A stretch of DNA of 64,000 nt. It comes from Daphnia pulex. Its lineage: Eukaryota > Arthropoda > Branchiopoda > Diplostraca > Daphniidae. Position 1 is the first letter of the stretch, and every line of letters starts with the position of its first letter. Shown here in pieces: positions 10,077-23,404 of this stretch. The stretch covers positions 3,534,001 through 3,598,000 of the forward strand of contig NC_060020.1 in assembly GCF_021134715.1 (NCBI RefSeq). Reading direction: 5' to 3'. The position numbers and the translations under genes were made by a program. Under the pieces are notes generated by a model. That model was not told the DNA's origin. It worked only from the letters and a program-made list of their open reading frames with translations, and ran no database searches.

Positions 10077-12957
10077 TTAAAGATTGGTTTCCTGGATGAC
10101 CTGTTCAGCCGCCAGTCTTCCCGGAGTTCCCATCACGCCGCCACCGGGATGAGCTCCGCTTCCACAAATGTAAAGTCCTTTGATTGGTGTCCGAGGTAAC
10201 GACGGGTAGTGATCCCGTTGGTTATGCGCTTTCCAAGAGGAGAAAGGTCGAGACAAGTAAAGCTGATCCAAACTAATGGCTCCGTGAAAGATATTCTAGA
10301 AATTTGACGGCACAAAGTAAAAATAAAACTTATCAAACAATATAGGAGAGATTTTATTTGTATACTCCTCCTGTTAGCCCAAAGATACGCTCAAGATCCG
10401 GGGGCGTAAGGACTTCGTAACCGACGATACTCTGCTGAAATCCAGGGGCATATTCGTCGATTTGTTGGAATATCTGATTAATCAATAATTTGTGAGATTA
10501 AAGATTGAGTTCACGTTACAGTACAAGCCAGCGTACCCTCTTCGCGTAAATTTCTTTCCAATGGTCGTCCCACTGAACTCCATTCTGCAATTCATAGGGC
10601 CTTTTTGGAAAAATAAATCCTCCCTTTTACTATATGTTTGTGGACGTAATAGAATTTCCCTACTTACGTATATCTAAAAAAGGAGATCAAAATTATAATA
10701 GCGTTCATAATCACATTAGAAATAATTAGGAGTTTTCATACTGTGTGAAGAGAAGAGCTACGTGACAGCCTTTGGGTGAGATTGTGGGGTCTAGCGAAGA
10801 CGGAATCGTCATTTCAATCATCGGCCTGTAATGTCAAAAACATAATTATTATAATGCCAATATATGCTGCGTTTACGTAAGTGTGAAACCTGTCTGGGAT
10901 TAACCCTTGCTGCCCTTGTTGGAATGCTTTATCGAGCATATGACTCTCTTCGCAATTCAAATGAATGGTGCAACGGTGGTGCGGAGCAGCTTTTCCGCTC
11001 CCTGGTGCATAAGGATCGGCAAGGAAATTAGGCAGTGCGTTCAGCGCAACTAAAATAATAATAATTAAAAACAAACGCATGTAAAAGGTCTAGGAAACAA
11101 AAGCGGAACGCATAAATTATCTCAGACCATTAATCTTTGTCACTGGCGATGTGTAATCAACCGATTTGACTTTATTGAGGTACGATTCCGGAAGCGTTCC
11201 GGAGGCAAGTAGATTAATGAACGTGACTTGAGGTGTACCATTGGAAAGGACAACCTTGGAAAGTATTTCCGTGCCGTCGGTCAAGCGAACACCTGCAACG
11301 CTTCCGCCATCGTCCACCATAATTTCTTTTACTGTCTAGAATAAAAATAAAGAATAAATAAATTTCGAGACAATTATTAAACTGAAATTTTACATGTCCG
11401 AATGAAATGAATCGTAAACAGGTGCTTCAACTTACTTGATCCGTGAAAATAGTGGCTCCTTTCTCAACCGCGGATTTCGCCATGGCACTAGACACGGCTC
11501 CCATACCTATAGATGGAGACATCATTTTAAAGAACATTTCAGGATATTTCTAATAAATAACTTAAGTGAAACTAAGTAAAAAAAAATAAAAAAAAGGGTT
11601 ATACCTCCTTCTGGGTAAGCCCATGCTCCTTGCTTTCCCTCAACTCCTCCCATGACGTGATGCAAGAGGACGTAACCACTGCCGATTGAATGACTGTGCA
11701 AAAATATCAAACAAAATAATTATTGTACAATAAGATAGTGTTGAGTCAACTCGGAGAGGTAAATTACGGTCCCATCATTGCTCCGATCACTGCGTCGGTT
11801 GCAAGTGTTGCCTTGAGAGGCTCCGATTCGAAAAACTGATCAAGAAGTTTGCTGGCCGGAGCAGTCATCAAATCGTAAAAAGATCCGATGTCTTTCCTCA
11901 GCTTGTATGCACTTTTGGCCACGGTCATCAGACTCTTGATATTCGAATAAAAAGAACCAGGGAAGTTCAAATCGACGGCCTTTGAATCGATGAGCGGATC
12001 GATGGCAGCAACTAATCGCGATAGCCATTTCTCGTAGCTTTCGTACACCTGAATAAAGTAGAGAGGAAAAATGTAAAATTGCGTTCGAAAATTCTGCCAT
12101 ATGACTGCAAATTACTTCGGCGTCACGTTTTGAAAATTTGGAAATTTGTTTTCGATTGAAATCAAGGTCGCTAGAAAGTGTTAGCGAGCGTGGTCCATCT
12201 CCTTTCCAATAATCGCTGGATAGTGGAGTGTAAGAGCTCGGATCCCGCAAGTGCAGCTTCAATCCATGTTTCTGAATTCAAGTAAAAAAAAAAAAATGTA
12301 ACAATTTCACTTCGATTATTGTAGGTTATAAAATTTTTTACCTTGAGTTCCAAGTCGTTGATGATGGACGGTCGCAATAAACTCAGCAAATATGACGCAC
12401 GTGAGAAGTGGAATCCGGGGACGATTTCCTCAGTCACTTGTTAAAGAAAAGGGACCATTTATTTCCTCGATATTAAAATTCATTACATTAAATTCCAAAT
12501 CCAATTTACCGGCAGCACCACCTTCAAGACAAAATCATTAAATTTGGAAATTTGGTCCATTTAAAAATAAATATTGTTACTGACCCACGACATGTCTTCG
12601 TTCAAGGACGCAAACTTTTTTAAAACCTGCTAGTTGTAGATAAGCAGCAGCCACCAAACCATTATGTCCTTAAAAAAATTAATTTTTTAAATCAATACGA
12701 CGAAAAAAGATCAAATATGAAATACTGTCAACTAAATAAAAATCGTTTTACGACAGCACTTGAGATAACCAGAAATCACCTCCCCCGATTATTATTGCTT
12801 GGTATGAACTTGAGTGCTTCGGTTTTCCGGGGTAACTTAAACCTTTGGACGGTGAAGAATTCTTAGTTCCAGAAGTCACGAAACGAACAGAAACAGAAAG
12901 CATCGGCTTTTCCCATGCCAATAAACGACGAAAACGAAGCAAAGAAAGAAATGACAT
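10077..12957 (-). CDS. PYROXD2: Pyridine nucleotide-disulfide oxidoreductase domain-containing protein 2
   Basis: Fourteen exons on the minus strand: 12957-12780, 12668-12585, 12521-12510, 12436-12342, 12271-12116, 12048-11768, 11693-11605, 11506-11436, 11335-11128, 11049-10890, 10825-10742, 10600-10537, 10473-10366 and 10295-10077. They total 1,809 nt, or 602 residues (human about 581). The Arg/Ser-rich N-terminus ([12 protein letters not shown]) fits a mitochondrial presequence. The FAD-binding Rossmann motif [16 protein letters not shown] is at about residues 55-70. Family blocks such as [25 protein letters not shown] and [15 protein letters not shown] follow to the C-terminus. PYROXD2 is a flavin amine-oxidase-fold protein of mitochondria with poorly defined substrates. 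Exon 3 is only 12 nt (GG(A)A linker before VTEE), required for frame and for the conserved VVGGAAVTEEI block. Confidence 0.93.
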
Positions 12958-13330
12958 GTCAGGGAGAAACAAGATTACTAGGCAAGAGCTCTGAACACTC
13001 AAAACAAACTGAGTGTAACTTGTTGTTTTATAACACGGTTTAACAGTTTAGGCTAAATTGGGGCCATACAACTATTCATCTACTGATAATATTAATCACT
13101 TCTCACTTGTTATCCTCTTCAAAATAGTCAACAGACATAATTTAACATATGACCGTAATGATACAAAAACACACAGTACGAGATTAGATTGTTGGACTGT
13201 CTATGATTAACAGTAACGTGCCAAGCTCTAACTGAACAGTTAGTAGGGTGGTATCAAAGGTTCTGAATTCTGATATAAAAGTGGTAAAACGTCATTTGAA
13301 CGGATACTGGAGCTGGCATACCTTAAAACT

Positions 13331-13678
13331 TTAGTAACGAGGGTGGTCAATATATTTCCCAATCAACGGCGCTCCTGAATTGATTTCAAAGGGAGAAAAA
13401 AGGGGAAAAAAATAAAGGCTTTACTTACGAAAAAAGGAACGTCTGCTATCTGCTAGCCCGCCCTTTTTATTATCAGCTGTCATGTGTGTGTTCGATACGA
13501 TTCGAATCAACGAGCGAACATACAAAGCCGCTGCCCCTAGAAATGAAATTCCCCATGCAATAACGATGTGATTATTATTTTCATATTTTGAAGTACTAAA
13601 ACACAAAATGGCCGAAATCATTGAAGACCTTCTAAAATCTAAATTATTTGGCTGATTATAGCTCCCTTCCCCTAACAT
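13331..13678 (-). CDS. Small single-pass membrane protein, unrecognised
   Basis: Two exons, 13678-13429 and 13374-13331, total 294 nt and give 97 residues. A second in-frame ATG about 19 codons later would give a shorter form. One hydrophobic segment (IVIAWGISFLGAAALYV) is followed by a basic, polar tail ending RAPLIGKYIDHPRY. The GTAAGT donor and CAG acceptor give a clean frame into that tail. Size and topology recall small mitochondrial inner-membrane assembly proteins, but I do not recognise the family. It sits between the F-box/LRR gene and PYROXD2, all on the minus strand. Start choice is uncertain. Confidence 0.5.
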
Positions 13679-14317
13679 TAAGGCGCGAACAGAATAATTG
13701 CATTGAACGCGAGATGCACTTTTGCCAGATTTATTTTATAACTCGCAGCGTGAGTCGACTTAAAAAGGAGCTAGCTAAATTTCCTCACAAAAAAGAAAAA
13801 AGTAAATTGCAAATACACAGCAAATAATAAAAAATAATAAACATCCCTTTCTTCTCGTGTCCTGTCTCACAGTTAAAGCGATTAAATTAAAGTAGTAGGA
13901 TCACCCGTTGTTAAAACGATGCAAATATTTTTAACATCAACACTTAGAAAAAAGAGAAGTTTAGTTTAATGTCCAGTCCAAATTAGAAATTACTTCAACG
14001 AACATTAAAGCGAACTTACAAGTAATTGAAAATCATGTCCTATTTGAATAAATGTAGTGTAAGGCTTATTTAAATTTACACCCATTAAGAAGTTGTGTGG
14101 AATGAAGTTCAATTGTAAAATGAAACAGACACATATTGAATTCCGTGACTATTTAACCTTGACTCGTGTACACCAGATAAAGAATCTTATGAGAGTTCCA
14201 GGTGAGGATTTTGTGAAAGCATACAGTATAAACATAAGGAAATAAGTGTCTGGCAGGAAAAACGAAAAAGTTAAAAAAAAAAAACATTGGATCGCATTTT
14301 CTTACTGCAATCACCTC
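13679..14317. other. Intergenic, 3' flank of the F-box/LRR gene
   Basis: AT-rich. No coding sequence supported. Confidence 0.5.
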
Positions 14318-16124
14318 TTAATCTTCAACATTCCACTTGACATTCCAATGCTTCTCTTGAGCCATGGTTTTCATATGCTCAAGGTTCACATTTCCACAGT
14401 TTTTTAAAGAAATTTCGGACAATGGATTCGATTCGTTCAGGAAGAAATCGATGCCTTTCTGGCTCACATTAGAACAACCGTGAAACTTTAACTTGGTCAA
14501 ATACTTGAAACTGTTTTTAGCGCAAGCTTCCTCAATGATCTGGTCATCAAGCGTAAAACAATTCCGTATCGAAACCATTGTAAGAGTAGGGGAAGACAAA
14601 AGCAATAGCAACAATTTGCGTGAAATAGCAAACGGAGGAAAATAGGAAGAAAAAATGATGCCTTCCAACATCCTTAACGGAATTACTCCCTTTGGGGAAC
14701 AAAGAGAAGAGTGGACGCGGTCATCTACCACCGGTTCGGGAGTTTCCAGATCGGTACTTTTTATTAAAAGTAGCAAACGGCGAATGTTCGGGCAGCTCTC
14801 GATGATGAGATAGACTTCTTCACTCGTTACTTCCTCCGATAAAATTAAATGTTCAAGTGTAAGGCCAAGAGATTGTAGAAGAGGAATTACTCCGCCGCGA
14901 ATAGAGATGATTGACGGTAGGAAGGATATCAAAATTTCGAAATGTTTTAGTTGTTTAAGTTTTCGAAAACCTGAAATAAAATTGCGTTTAGTTTTCCTAC
15001 ACATACGAATACCATCATTTCAGATTTTTCTCATCACCTAATAACTCCTCATCCGTAAATCCTTCGTCGTCTTCACGTATGCAAACACGAACAATCGACG
15101 GACACATGTCAACCATCAATGAAACGCTGCCTTTTTCATAGGAGACTTCGTCTTGCGGATTCCATATCCACTTGGTCAAAGAATATTTGTTTGATTCTCT
15201 GGCTTTACGAATTCTACGAAAAGCTTTGAGGATATCAGACTCATTGTCGCAATTTAATTCTTTCAGTTCTGGTAAATGTTCGATAGCAAATCGAATTCCG
15301 GAATCAGTCACTTCCGTTCCATAAACTGATAATTTCTGAAGGGAACTTTGACTGTTGCAAAACACTTTAACTACGGTATCGGTCACACCAGGGCAGTAAT
15401 CAACTATCAACTCCCTAGGGGGGAAAATACGAAGTTATACAGTCAATTTACTTCATTAAAGTAGAGTACATCATACCTTATTTTTGGTTTACAAGTTGAT
15501 CCAAGTTTGAGCATGCTTCTTGCACCATAAAATGTGAGAGATAAATCAAGAATTTGCAAGTGTTGAAAACGCTGCAAAATAGAAGCAAAAGTCTCTTCTA
15601 ATTTGGAATTTCTTTTTTTTTTTAGATAAGCAACACTGCGGCCATCACGAATCTTCAGTGTAGTAAGTTGCTGTTATTGCAAAGAGATACACATAAATTT
15701 ACTACAATAATAATGCTGAATTAATTATTACCAAACAATTGACCGCTGCCAAACGAAAGATGCGAAAATTTCTGTTGGCATCATATCCAGTGCCCAGATA
15801 ATCTTTTGATAAATCCAGAACTTTCATGTGTGGGCTTTTAAAAAGTAACTCAAACGTTTCCTCTGTTATCGAGTAGTCTTTCAAGAGACATTCAGTCATG
15901 TACTCCAGACAATGTGAAGCTGTATGTAGTCAAAATGCCGTAATAAAATAATTGTAACAGTAACCAACAAATAAACAAGTATTCCATAGACACTCACGCA
16001 ATAGACGAAAATGATAGAAAACATGCTCCAAACTACGTAATGCCGTCCATTTCTCCATGTTATCGACGATGTTGTCCATGCAAAGTGCCGAAAGAGATTT
16101 TCCGTACCATTTCGGTTGAGGCAT
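14318..16124 (-). CDS. F-box-like/leucine-rich-repeat protein
   Basis: Five exons on the minus strand: 16124-15998, 15919-15732, 15670-15477, 15414-15038 and 14970-14318. They total 1,539 nt, or 512 residues. The N-terminus has an F-box-like stretch (SLSALCMDNIVDNMEKW). Irregular leucine-rich repeats follow (MKVLDLSKDYLG, LQILDLSLTFYGARS, LKELNCDN, LTKLKFHGCSNVSQKGIDF, LSEISLKNCGNVN), the cysteine-containing type seen in FBXL substrate adaptors of SCF ubiquitin ligases. Exon 3 carries an 11-base A run in coding sequence that keeps frame (LKKKR). The exon 4/5 junction uses a GTGATG donor; reading on instead would hit a stop. It is head-to-head with XPNPEP3. The substrate is unknown. Confidence 0.78.
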
Positions 16125-16497
16125 ATTAAGGAAAACAGTTAGTTATCTTAATCGACTAATCTGAAAGACCTCAAAAGTACAAAATGGCACCCAAAACAGT
16201 CAACGAAAACAATTTCTAAATATTATTTTTCTCTGTCGTGTCGCTCTTTGCCCTAAAATTGCTGGGCGCGAAAAATCGGTTGCATTATATTTACGAGATG
16301 CACTATTGCCAGATTAAAAAAATTGTCGAGCGCAAAAAAAAATGCGTTGGCAAAAAAAAGGCTGTTGGTGAGATTAACAAGTTGTCAATGCTGTTGAGTG
16401 TTGACTAGGCCAGAAGCAGACGAACCGTGATTGCAGTTTATGAGTTTTAGCTGGTTTGTTTTTCTTCTTGTTTTTTCAGTTTCTAAGATAATTTCAA
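16125..16497. promoter_or_regulatory. Shared promoter region between F-box/LRR gene and XPNPEP3
   Basis: 373 bases separate the two divergent start codons. No TATA box is obvious on either side, as expected of a housekeeping bidirectional promoter. The promoter role is inferred from gene arrangement only. Confidence 0.5.
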
Positions 16498-18522
16498 ATG
16501 GTGGCTTCTAGATCTTCTAGGATATTGTCCCCTATATGGAAACGAATCCTAAGTAACCAAGTTGTAAATAGTTTTAACAGGAGCTTTAAATAATATTGTG
16601 TTTGTAACAGGAAATGTTGTTGAGTCAACCATCGTTTCTTCTAGGAATATTTCAAGCTCACTTGTGCCACTTAAACAGCACCTAGACAAAAATTTTCTGG
16701 ATTCAGCAACAACTAAATTTAGTAAGAGTTATCCACAGCCAGTTTTTGAGTCTCATCCTAACTTGCTGAAAAAAGGAGAGGTACAGAAACCTGATTGTAT
16801 GAAATAATAACAATATTTATCTCAACAGACATATACATTTTTTTACAGATTACTCCGTTGATTCACAAAGATGAGTATAAAGAGAGGCGTTCAAAGCTAA
16901 TGCAAAAAGTCTTCCAACAGAGTGATGGTTCAAAAGCCAATATTGTTGTAGTTCAATCATCTTCAAAACTTTACATGTCAGGCAAAATTCCCTATGTTTT
17001 TAGGCAGGATTCAGATTTCTTTTATCTCACTGGTTGTTTAGAACCTGATGTTGTTCTAGTTATGGTCTCATCACCATGTTCCGACAAATATGAGTCTATT
17101 CTATTTATACCCAAAACAGACCTAAATGTAAGTTGTTGAATCAATTTTAACTTATCTTTTACAAAACACTTCATAAGTTACTTTGTTTTTCTTTTAGACA
17201 GAAGTATGGGAAGGTCCTAAGCTTGATCTGGATTTTTGTGTCAACATTCTCGGAATTGAGCAAGCAAACTATGATTCACAGATTGCTCCATTTGTGTGCT
17301 CTTACATAAAACAGAATCATTTAAACGGTGTACAAATATGGCGAGATCATGGACGATCATTCCGCATCATCGACGACGTCATCACTCAGAAAGGTGGCTC
17401 AATAGCCACACTGGATTATGTTCCGTTAATTCACAACTTGCGAGTCATCAAATCAAAATCCGAACAGGAATTGATGAGAAGATCTTGTTCCATAATAGCT
17501 GAAGCCACCATCGAAACCATGAAGGTACGCACAAGAAAATCCCTACCGACGTCATTTTTTAAATAATTATTCTGTTTAGAAATCGAAGCCTTCGATTTGC
17601 GAGTCTCAGTTGTGGGCGTGTGTTGAATACCACAGCCGAATGAGTGGGGCCCAATATTTGGCGTATCCTCCCGTTGTTGCTGGCGGTCCTCGAGCCAATA
17701 CCATCCACTACATCAATAATAATCAGTTAATCAATAACGGTGAAATGGTGCTCATGGATGCTGGTATATAATCACATTTATATAAAGTACTCTTCTTCTC
17801 TCCGTCTCTGCAAAGTGTTCTTAATTTAATTAGGGTGTCAATATCATGGGTATACGAGTGACATGACAAGATGTTGGCCTATAAATGGGAAATTCACCAG
17901 CCATCAAACCGAAGCATACGAAGCGTTGCTTGATGTGCAATTAGATTTGATTCAATTCTGCAATGAGCGCCCTCCTTTAGATATTCTTTTTCAAAGAATG
18001 TGTCGTCAGTTGGGGAAAAATTTGCAGCAAATTGGATTTGGAAAGGATGCTAGAAGTTGTGTTGAACGTGCTCAGGTACTTAAGTTTTTATTGCGTTATT
18101 ACATAGAAATTTGTATTTTGTTCAATTTATTTTTTGAATTCTATTTCCTAACCGATTTATAATTGTTGCTTGTAGATGGCGTATTCAGTCTGCCCCCATC
18201 ACGTTTCCCATTATTTAGGAATCGATGTTCATGATACCGGCAAAATTAATAGAAATATTCCCTTAGAGACCGGCATGGTAATCACGATCGAACCTGGTAT
18301 GTATTTTAGTTTATTCAAACACTAAGTGATTTTTGTTGTAATTGAATTGCGTTTCTCTCTGCAGGACTGTACGTCGACCTGAATCGCTCAATAGCACCCA
18401 AAGAATTTCATGGGTTGGGATTGCGTATTGAAGATGACATTTTAATCACCGAAACTGGTGTCGAAGTTCTAACCCAATCCTGTCCGAAAACAGTAGCCGA
18501 AATTGAAAGTATAATGAGATAA
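16498..18522 (+). CDS. XPNPEP3: Xaa-Pro aminopeptidase 3 (mitochondrial)
   Basis: Eight exons: 16498-16552, 16611-16780, 16849-17127, 17198-17524, 17580-17763, 17834-18075, 18176-18296 and 18365-18522. They total 1,536 nt, or 511 residues (human 507). The basic N-terminus ([18 protein letters not shown]) suits mitochondrial import. [16 protein letters not shown] opens the creatinase-type N-terminal domain. The five metal ligands of the pita-bread fold are present: D337 in MVLMDAG, D348 in YTSDMTR, H431 in HHVSHYLG, E458 in IEPG and E482 in IEDD. Their spacing is essentially that of the human enzyme, so it should be an active dinuclear-metal peptidase removing N-terminal residues before proline. 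The exon 1 donor was chosen because it alone keeps frame. Confidence 0.95.
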
Positions 18523-20061
18523 CAAATTTCAATTGCGATTACTTTGTAAAAAAAAAAATAATAAATTAGTTGGTTTGCTTTAAAGTAAACATAATTCTAA
18601 AGTCACTTTCTGGTAATTTTCGACATACATTTTTAAAGATAATTCGAAGATTAGATCTTTCTGAAGAAGACCTTGCGATGCTAACACGATTTAAGTAGCT
18701 TTATAATCTAATAACAACGTTAAAAAAAGATTTATCCTATACTGTAGATTACCTTGAGCAAAAAAGAGTATGAGACATTCGCACTAGCGAGTAGATTGAA
18801 GGATAGTGGTCTCGTGAGATGCGACGCAGTGGAGTGCAGGCGCTTGTTTATGTCCGAGTAAAAATACAGCTGTCCTTTACGTGATATCTTACGGATGTGG
18901 CCTACGTACATGCAGTGCGGGATTTCGGTTTTATGCGTCATAGAAAAGGTTCGTATATATACTCCACTGTCTCGTATATGTATGCTACGACATTGTACGG
19001 AAGAGAAAGCCATTTAGGACAACCGAAATGCACGAATGTTGTCGGCGCCGACCTTATTTCAGATGTTTCCGGAATCGGATCCCGAATCTCGACAGGGCCA
19101 ATGTCCTGTGTGCCATAGACTATCGATTTACTGATGTCTATCCGAGCATACACATGAAATGCTAGGCGATATTTGTGTCAACAATTGGCAGTCTTCCCCT
19201 CATAATGATGTTGACGAACGCGGAATACATACAAGAAATCATCTCGCGACCCTAAAACCGTGGGGTCTAGTATAGTATCAAAATAGTCTTCTTGAATGTT
19301 CCCAACTTCTTTGATGTTCTGGAAATGATTTGCTCCAGTTATATCTTAGTGTATAAGATTGTTCGTGAAGTGTGCTGTTTCGAATTTTTGTATCCGACTG
19401 AAACTTGGTTCCCAGTGTTTTAATTAGCTTTTAAATGACACCCGGGGGAAACTGCTGGGAAGGCAAACAACTGAGACTGTCGACTACTGCTGCCGTGATT
19501 GCGCGGCAGTGCATAAAAATGATCGCCCCATATCCAGCAGCGACCAGCGCAAGGCCGTCCATAGAAAGATAACGAGAAAATGATGACAGTCTTTTTGTTT
19601 GTCGAGATACAGAACTACTCTGCTCTTATTTTTGAAAGCGATAAAGCACAGTTAAAGTGTTTAAAAAAGAGATGGCTGGAAAAAAAGAGCGAAATCGGCC
19701 CTCTCCGATCTTTTTTGATTTTTGAGCGCACGCGCGCAACTGTTGCGTCTAAGAAAAGAGGAGGGACCCAACTGCTGCTGGGCCGAGAGGAGATTGAGTC
19801 AAGCAACCACTTCCCGGAGGGTTGAAAAAGAGGAGGAATGGTAGCCGGAAAATCCTTGGCCACAAAACCGGAATCTGTCAGTCGGCGCCGTTGCGACAAT
19901 AGAGTTACATCAACCACCAGCAGCAGCAGCTCAAATCATTTAGAATAGAATCACCGCCGGTGTCGAACAGTCGGTTCTTTATTTCCAAACAGCAAAAGAC
20001 GATACCATCATTTTTTATTTGCCACCCGTATAGATTATTCTAATTTGTCTAAACTGAAAAA
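18523..20061. other. Intergenic and 5' region of the G-gamma gene
   Basis: 3' flank of XPNPEP3, then a stretch with no recognised coding sequence. Overlapping 60-100 codon frames on both strands near 18.7-19.2 kb show no domain. Short CAG/AGC runs near 19.92 kb probably lie in the 5'UTR of the G-gamma gene. Confidence 0.45.
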
Positions 20062-23000
20062 ATGATGTCTCAGGTTCAAGCTATGAAGAAACAAGTGACT
20101 CAATTGCGCCAGGAGGCCAGTGTTCAAAGGATTCAAGTCTCTCAAGCCTGTGAAGAGTAAGTAGTGCACTCGCCACTTTTATTAATGGAATTCATTATAA
20201 CAATAGAAGCTCTTTAATTAAACTAAACAATACGGTTGGCCATTTACGGTCGACCGGGTTCAACCAGACTAAAAAGGCTAAGAAATTTGATGGCGGATGT
20301 GCTCAATGAATGAACGGACGGATCCCTGACAGACGGATACACGATATTGTATGTTTAGTGGAGAGTCTAAAAAGTTCCTTCAAGTTTCCACTAGTTTTGA
20401 TTGGACCCTTAGGGGTGAACCCGCACGCGTTATATAGCCGTCGAATAAACAAAGGCCTGGTTGTTACTGGGTCTCGTTACCATTGATCAGCAGAACAACA
20501 GCCCGGGCTCCACGTAATCCGATGCGACGACCGGAAAGGCGCTCACGTCAAAGCTGAGCTTTTAAAAACAAAAAAAAAGAAAGAAAGAAGAAAAAATTAT
20601 ACGACAGCAAAGTTCAGCCATATAGGATAACAGTTGCTATTACAGTTTACTGGCTGTGGGTTTTTGGTGGCGGTATTGTTCATCGAATGTGATTAGTTGG
20701 AAAGACTGGCACTTTATGATTATGGCGGGATTATTGAACGTGAGGAAGGAGAAGACAACTCCCCTTTACGGATGATGATCCGATTAGGTACTTTAAGCTG
20801 GACGCGATGTGATGGACGAATGGCGCTCAATCCATGGTCGATATTTCTCTCTTATGAATAACAAAAGCTGCTGCTGTCTAGTCTATATGGGATCGTGCGT
20901 TTGTTTACTTGGGTCGACTCTTTTTGAGATATGTTTTTACGTATAGGAGGATGATGACCAGCTGTAGCGCGTTGCGCAACAGTTAGAGCTGCTGAGTGAG
21001 CACCGGAGAGAGCTATACACGGTGGCAGCCGGACAAACATGTCAGGTCTAAATTTAATACGCAACACAACGCCTTATTTGTTTGGAAGAGAGGCTTTATT
21101 TTTACATTCGTGATTTCAGCCAGCACAGACAGACAACAGCAGCGCAATCTCATGCACGCGTATATGTTTGTTTCAAACTCATCTGCAGATTGATATACGT
21201 CAGGTCTTATTCTTCATCAGTTAAGTTATACTATACAATGGGGATTTGGCAAATTTCAGAGGGATTATTATTGCACGTTGACCGTTGGCCATGCATTGAA
21301 GAGATTATTGTTCATCGTTACATAGCAACTGAAATGACGATATAGTCGTCGCCGTGGTTTCAATTAGAGGATAATAATGAAGAAACAAGAGGATATGATA
21401 GACCGAACGTAGATATAGAATAAGGAAACTGATAGGAAGAATCGACAGGTAGACAGCATGAGAGGAATAATAATCAATTGCTCCAAGAATAACAGTGCTG
21501 GATACATATAGATATCTCTTTCCCCCCTTTTCTTTTAACATATTGCTTTGCTTAGCAACGGTTGTCATCATATTCGAGGATTTCACATTGAGTGCGCCAT
21601 GAGATGTAATGGCTAGATGTAAAAGTATCCGGGCTCTGAAATAAAAGCTTAAAGCTTAATGCGGTCCGGGACCACTTTCATCGCTATCATTTTTAAATGC
21701 TACAGTTCATATTATCTGCATTTGAAAAAAAGAAAATTAATTTAATTGAACTTTACCTTTTATCTCTCATATCTTTTAATGAACAAAATAATTACGTGAC
21801 AAATCAGATCAACCGTACAAACTTGAATGATTTTTCTCGGAAACCTTTCCACTGGTTGAGTGCAAAGTGATTGTTAGAGGTATATCTTAATACAGGATCG
21901 CAGCGGGAGTTTATATGAAATCAAGGCTTGAAGCGGGTCGCCATTGCGCCTTGTTTTGTATTGAGTGACAGTTTAATTAGCGTCTAGTTGAACGACGCTG
22001 TGCCTTTTGACAAAAATAAAAAACAACTTTTCTGTTCCTTCCCACTCATCATCGTGCCTGGGATATACATGGTAATGGCACTGATGGATTCGCAAACGAG
22101 TCAGGCCAGGCTCTCTTTTCCGTCATCAAGCATCGATTGCTTCATGGAATATATTAACAACAGGGTGGCGTATACACATATAAGAAAAAAAAAGGGTAGG
22201 CGCGTCATCTCAATGCGCTGGAACTTCCTTTCTAAATGGCGTGATTTATAGGGCCACCACCCGCGTCATCAACAGAAGACCTTCATATGTCACGCTCCCC
22301 TTGATTTTTTTTCTCCCTCTTTCCGCCAGCAGCACCTTTGCTTTGAGTCGGCATCAATACCACCCCAAAGTTATAGTCAACAAAGCGATTGGGAACTAAC
22401 GATCCAGCAGCAAACCAAAGAACAGCAGCCCAGCAGCAGCGCTTCCGATCAGACAAAAGGGAAACAGACGTAATAAGAAGGCCGTCCCAATTACACGTCA
22501 ATCACGTTGTTGTTTCGGTATAATATATACGCCGAAGAGGAAACCAATCAAGGCTATATAGATGATGAGAGACTTCCACGGGTGTCTATATATCGTCGCT
22601 GTTTGATGATGGTCGGTGCAACGGACACTAAGTAGCTACACATGGCTGCTGGAATCACATTATCCACATATTATATCTTTGTTATTTCATATGGGGGGAA
22701 ATTATTGTTTGTTGTACCCCGAGCGACTGCTGCTGCTGGTGATGAAGCGCAGCTGTTATTGGTTGTTGTCCCTATATCTCACCTCCAGGAGAGTTTTTCG
22801 TTTGATGTTGCGTGACTTTATTGAAATGAAAATCGGCTTCAAAGGTGCTCTACCATCAAATCTCGCTCGCACCCCTTTTTTTTCTTTCTCCGTCTATTGC
22901 AGATATGTGCAGTATATGCCATACGGGAGGGATAGATGTTAAAGCAATAAGGGGATGCTAGAGCGCGTATATCCTAGACAGACGGGGAAAAAATACACAA

Positions 23001-23404
23001 GGGCTTTTAGGAGCAATCGACGAATCGATCGCTGACATTTGATATCATGGCTGAAAGTTATTTACCATCGTGAGCTTCCAATGGGCCTTGGTTGCTTCTG
23101 ACGATGGATGAATGAACATAGCTTATGAATTCGAATTGCTTAGATGTTATTTTAATATGCATATGGGGATGGCTCATCTTACACCCAGATGCGAGTTATA
23201 TACATATGCAATAAAACGATCGACTCAATCGAAATCGGCGCATTTTTTCTTTACTAACTTTTATGTCTTTTCTATGATTCTCTTTTTTCTGTTTGCAGGT
23301 TAATCAAATATTGTCAAGAACATCAGAAAACAGATGTACTCGTCACGGGCATTTCCCCTTCCGAAAATCCCTTCAAGGAGAACAAGACGTGCAACTTGCT
23401 TTAA
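20062..23404 (+). CDS. Heterotrimeric G-protein gamma subunit (GNG5/GNG10-like)
   Basis: Two coding exons, 20062-20156 and 23299-23404, total 201 nt and give 66 residues (65 if the second ATG is used). Helical heptads (AMKKQVTQLRQEA, VQRIQVSQACEELIKYC) are followed by the conserved gamma block SPSENPFKENK and the C-terminal CaaX box CNLL. The final leucine predicts geranylgeranylation and membrane anchoring. The protein pairs with a G-beta subunit as an obligate dimer. The AMKK..QLR.EA..R..VSQA pattern is closest to vertebrate GNG5/GNG10. The intron is 3,142 nt, far longer than any other here. A likely poly(A) signal AATAAA is at 23785-23790. Confidence 0.93.
20157..23298 (+). other. Long intron of the G-gamma gene
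   Basis: No nested gene recognised; the short frames on both strands have no domain or splice support. Length in a genome of ~70-nt introns suggests regulatory content, but I see no specific motif to name. Confidence 0.5.
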
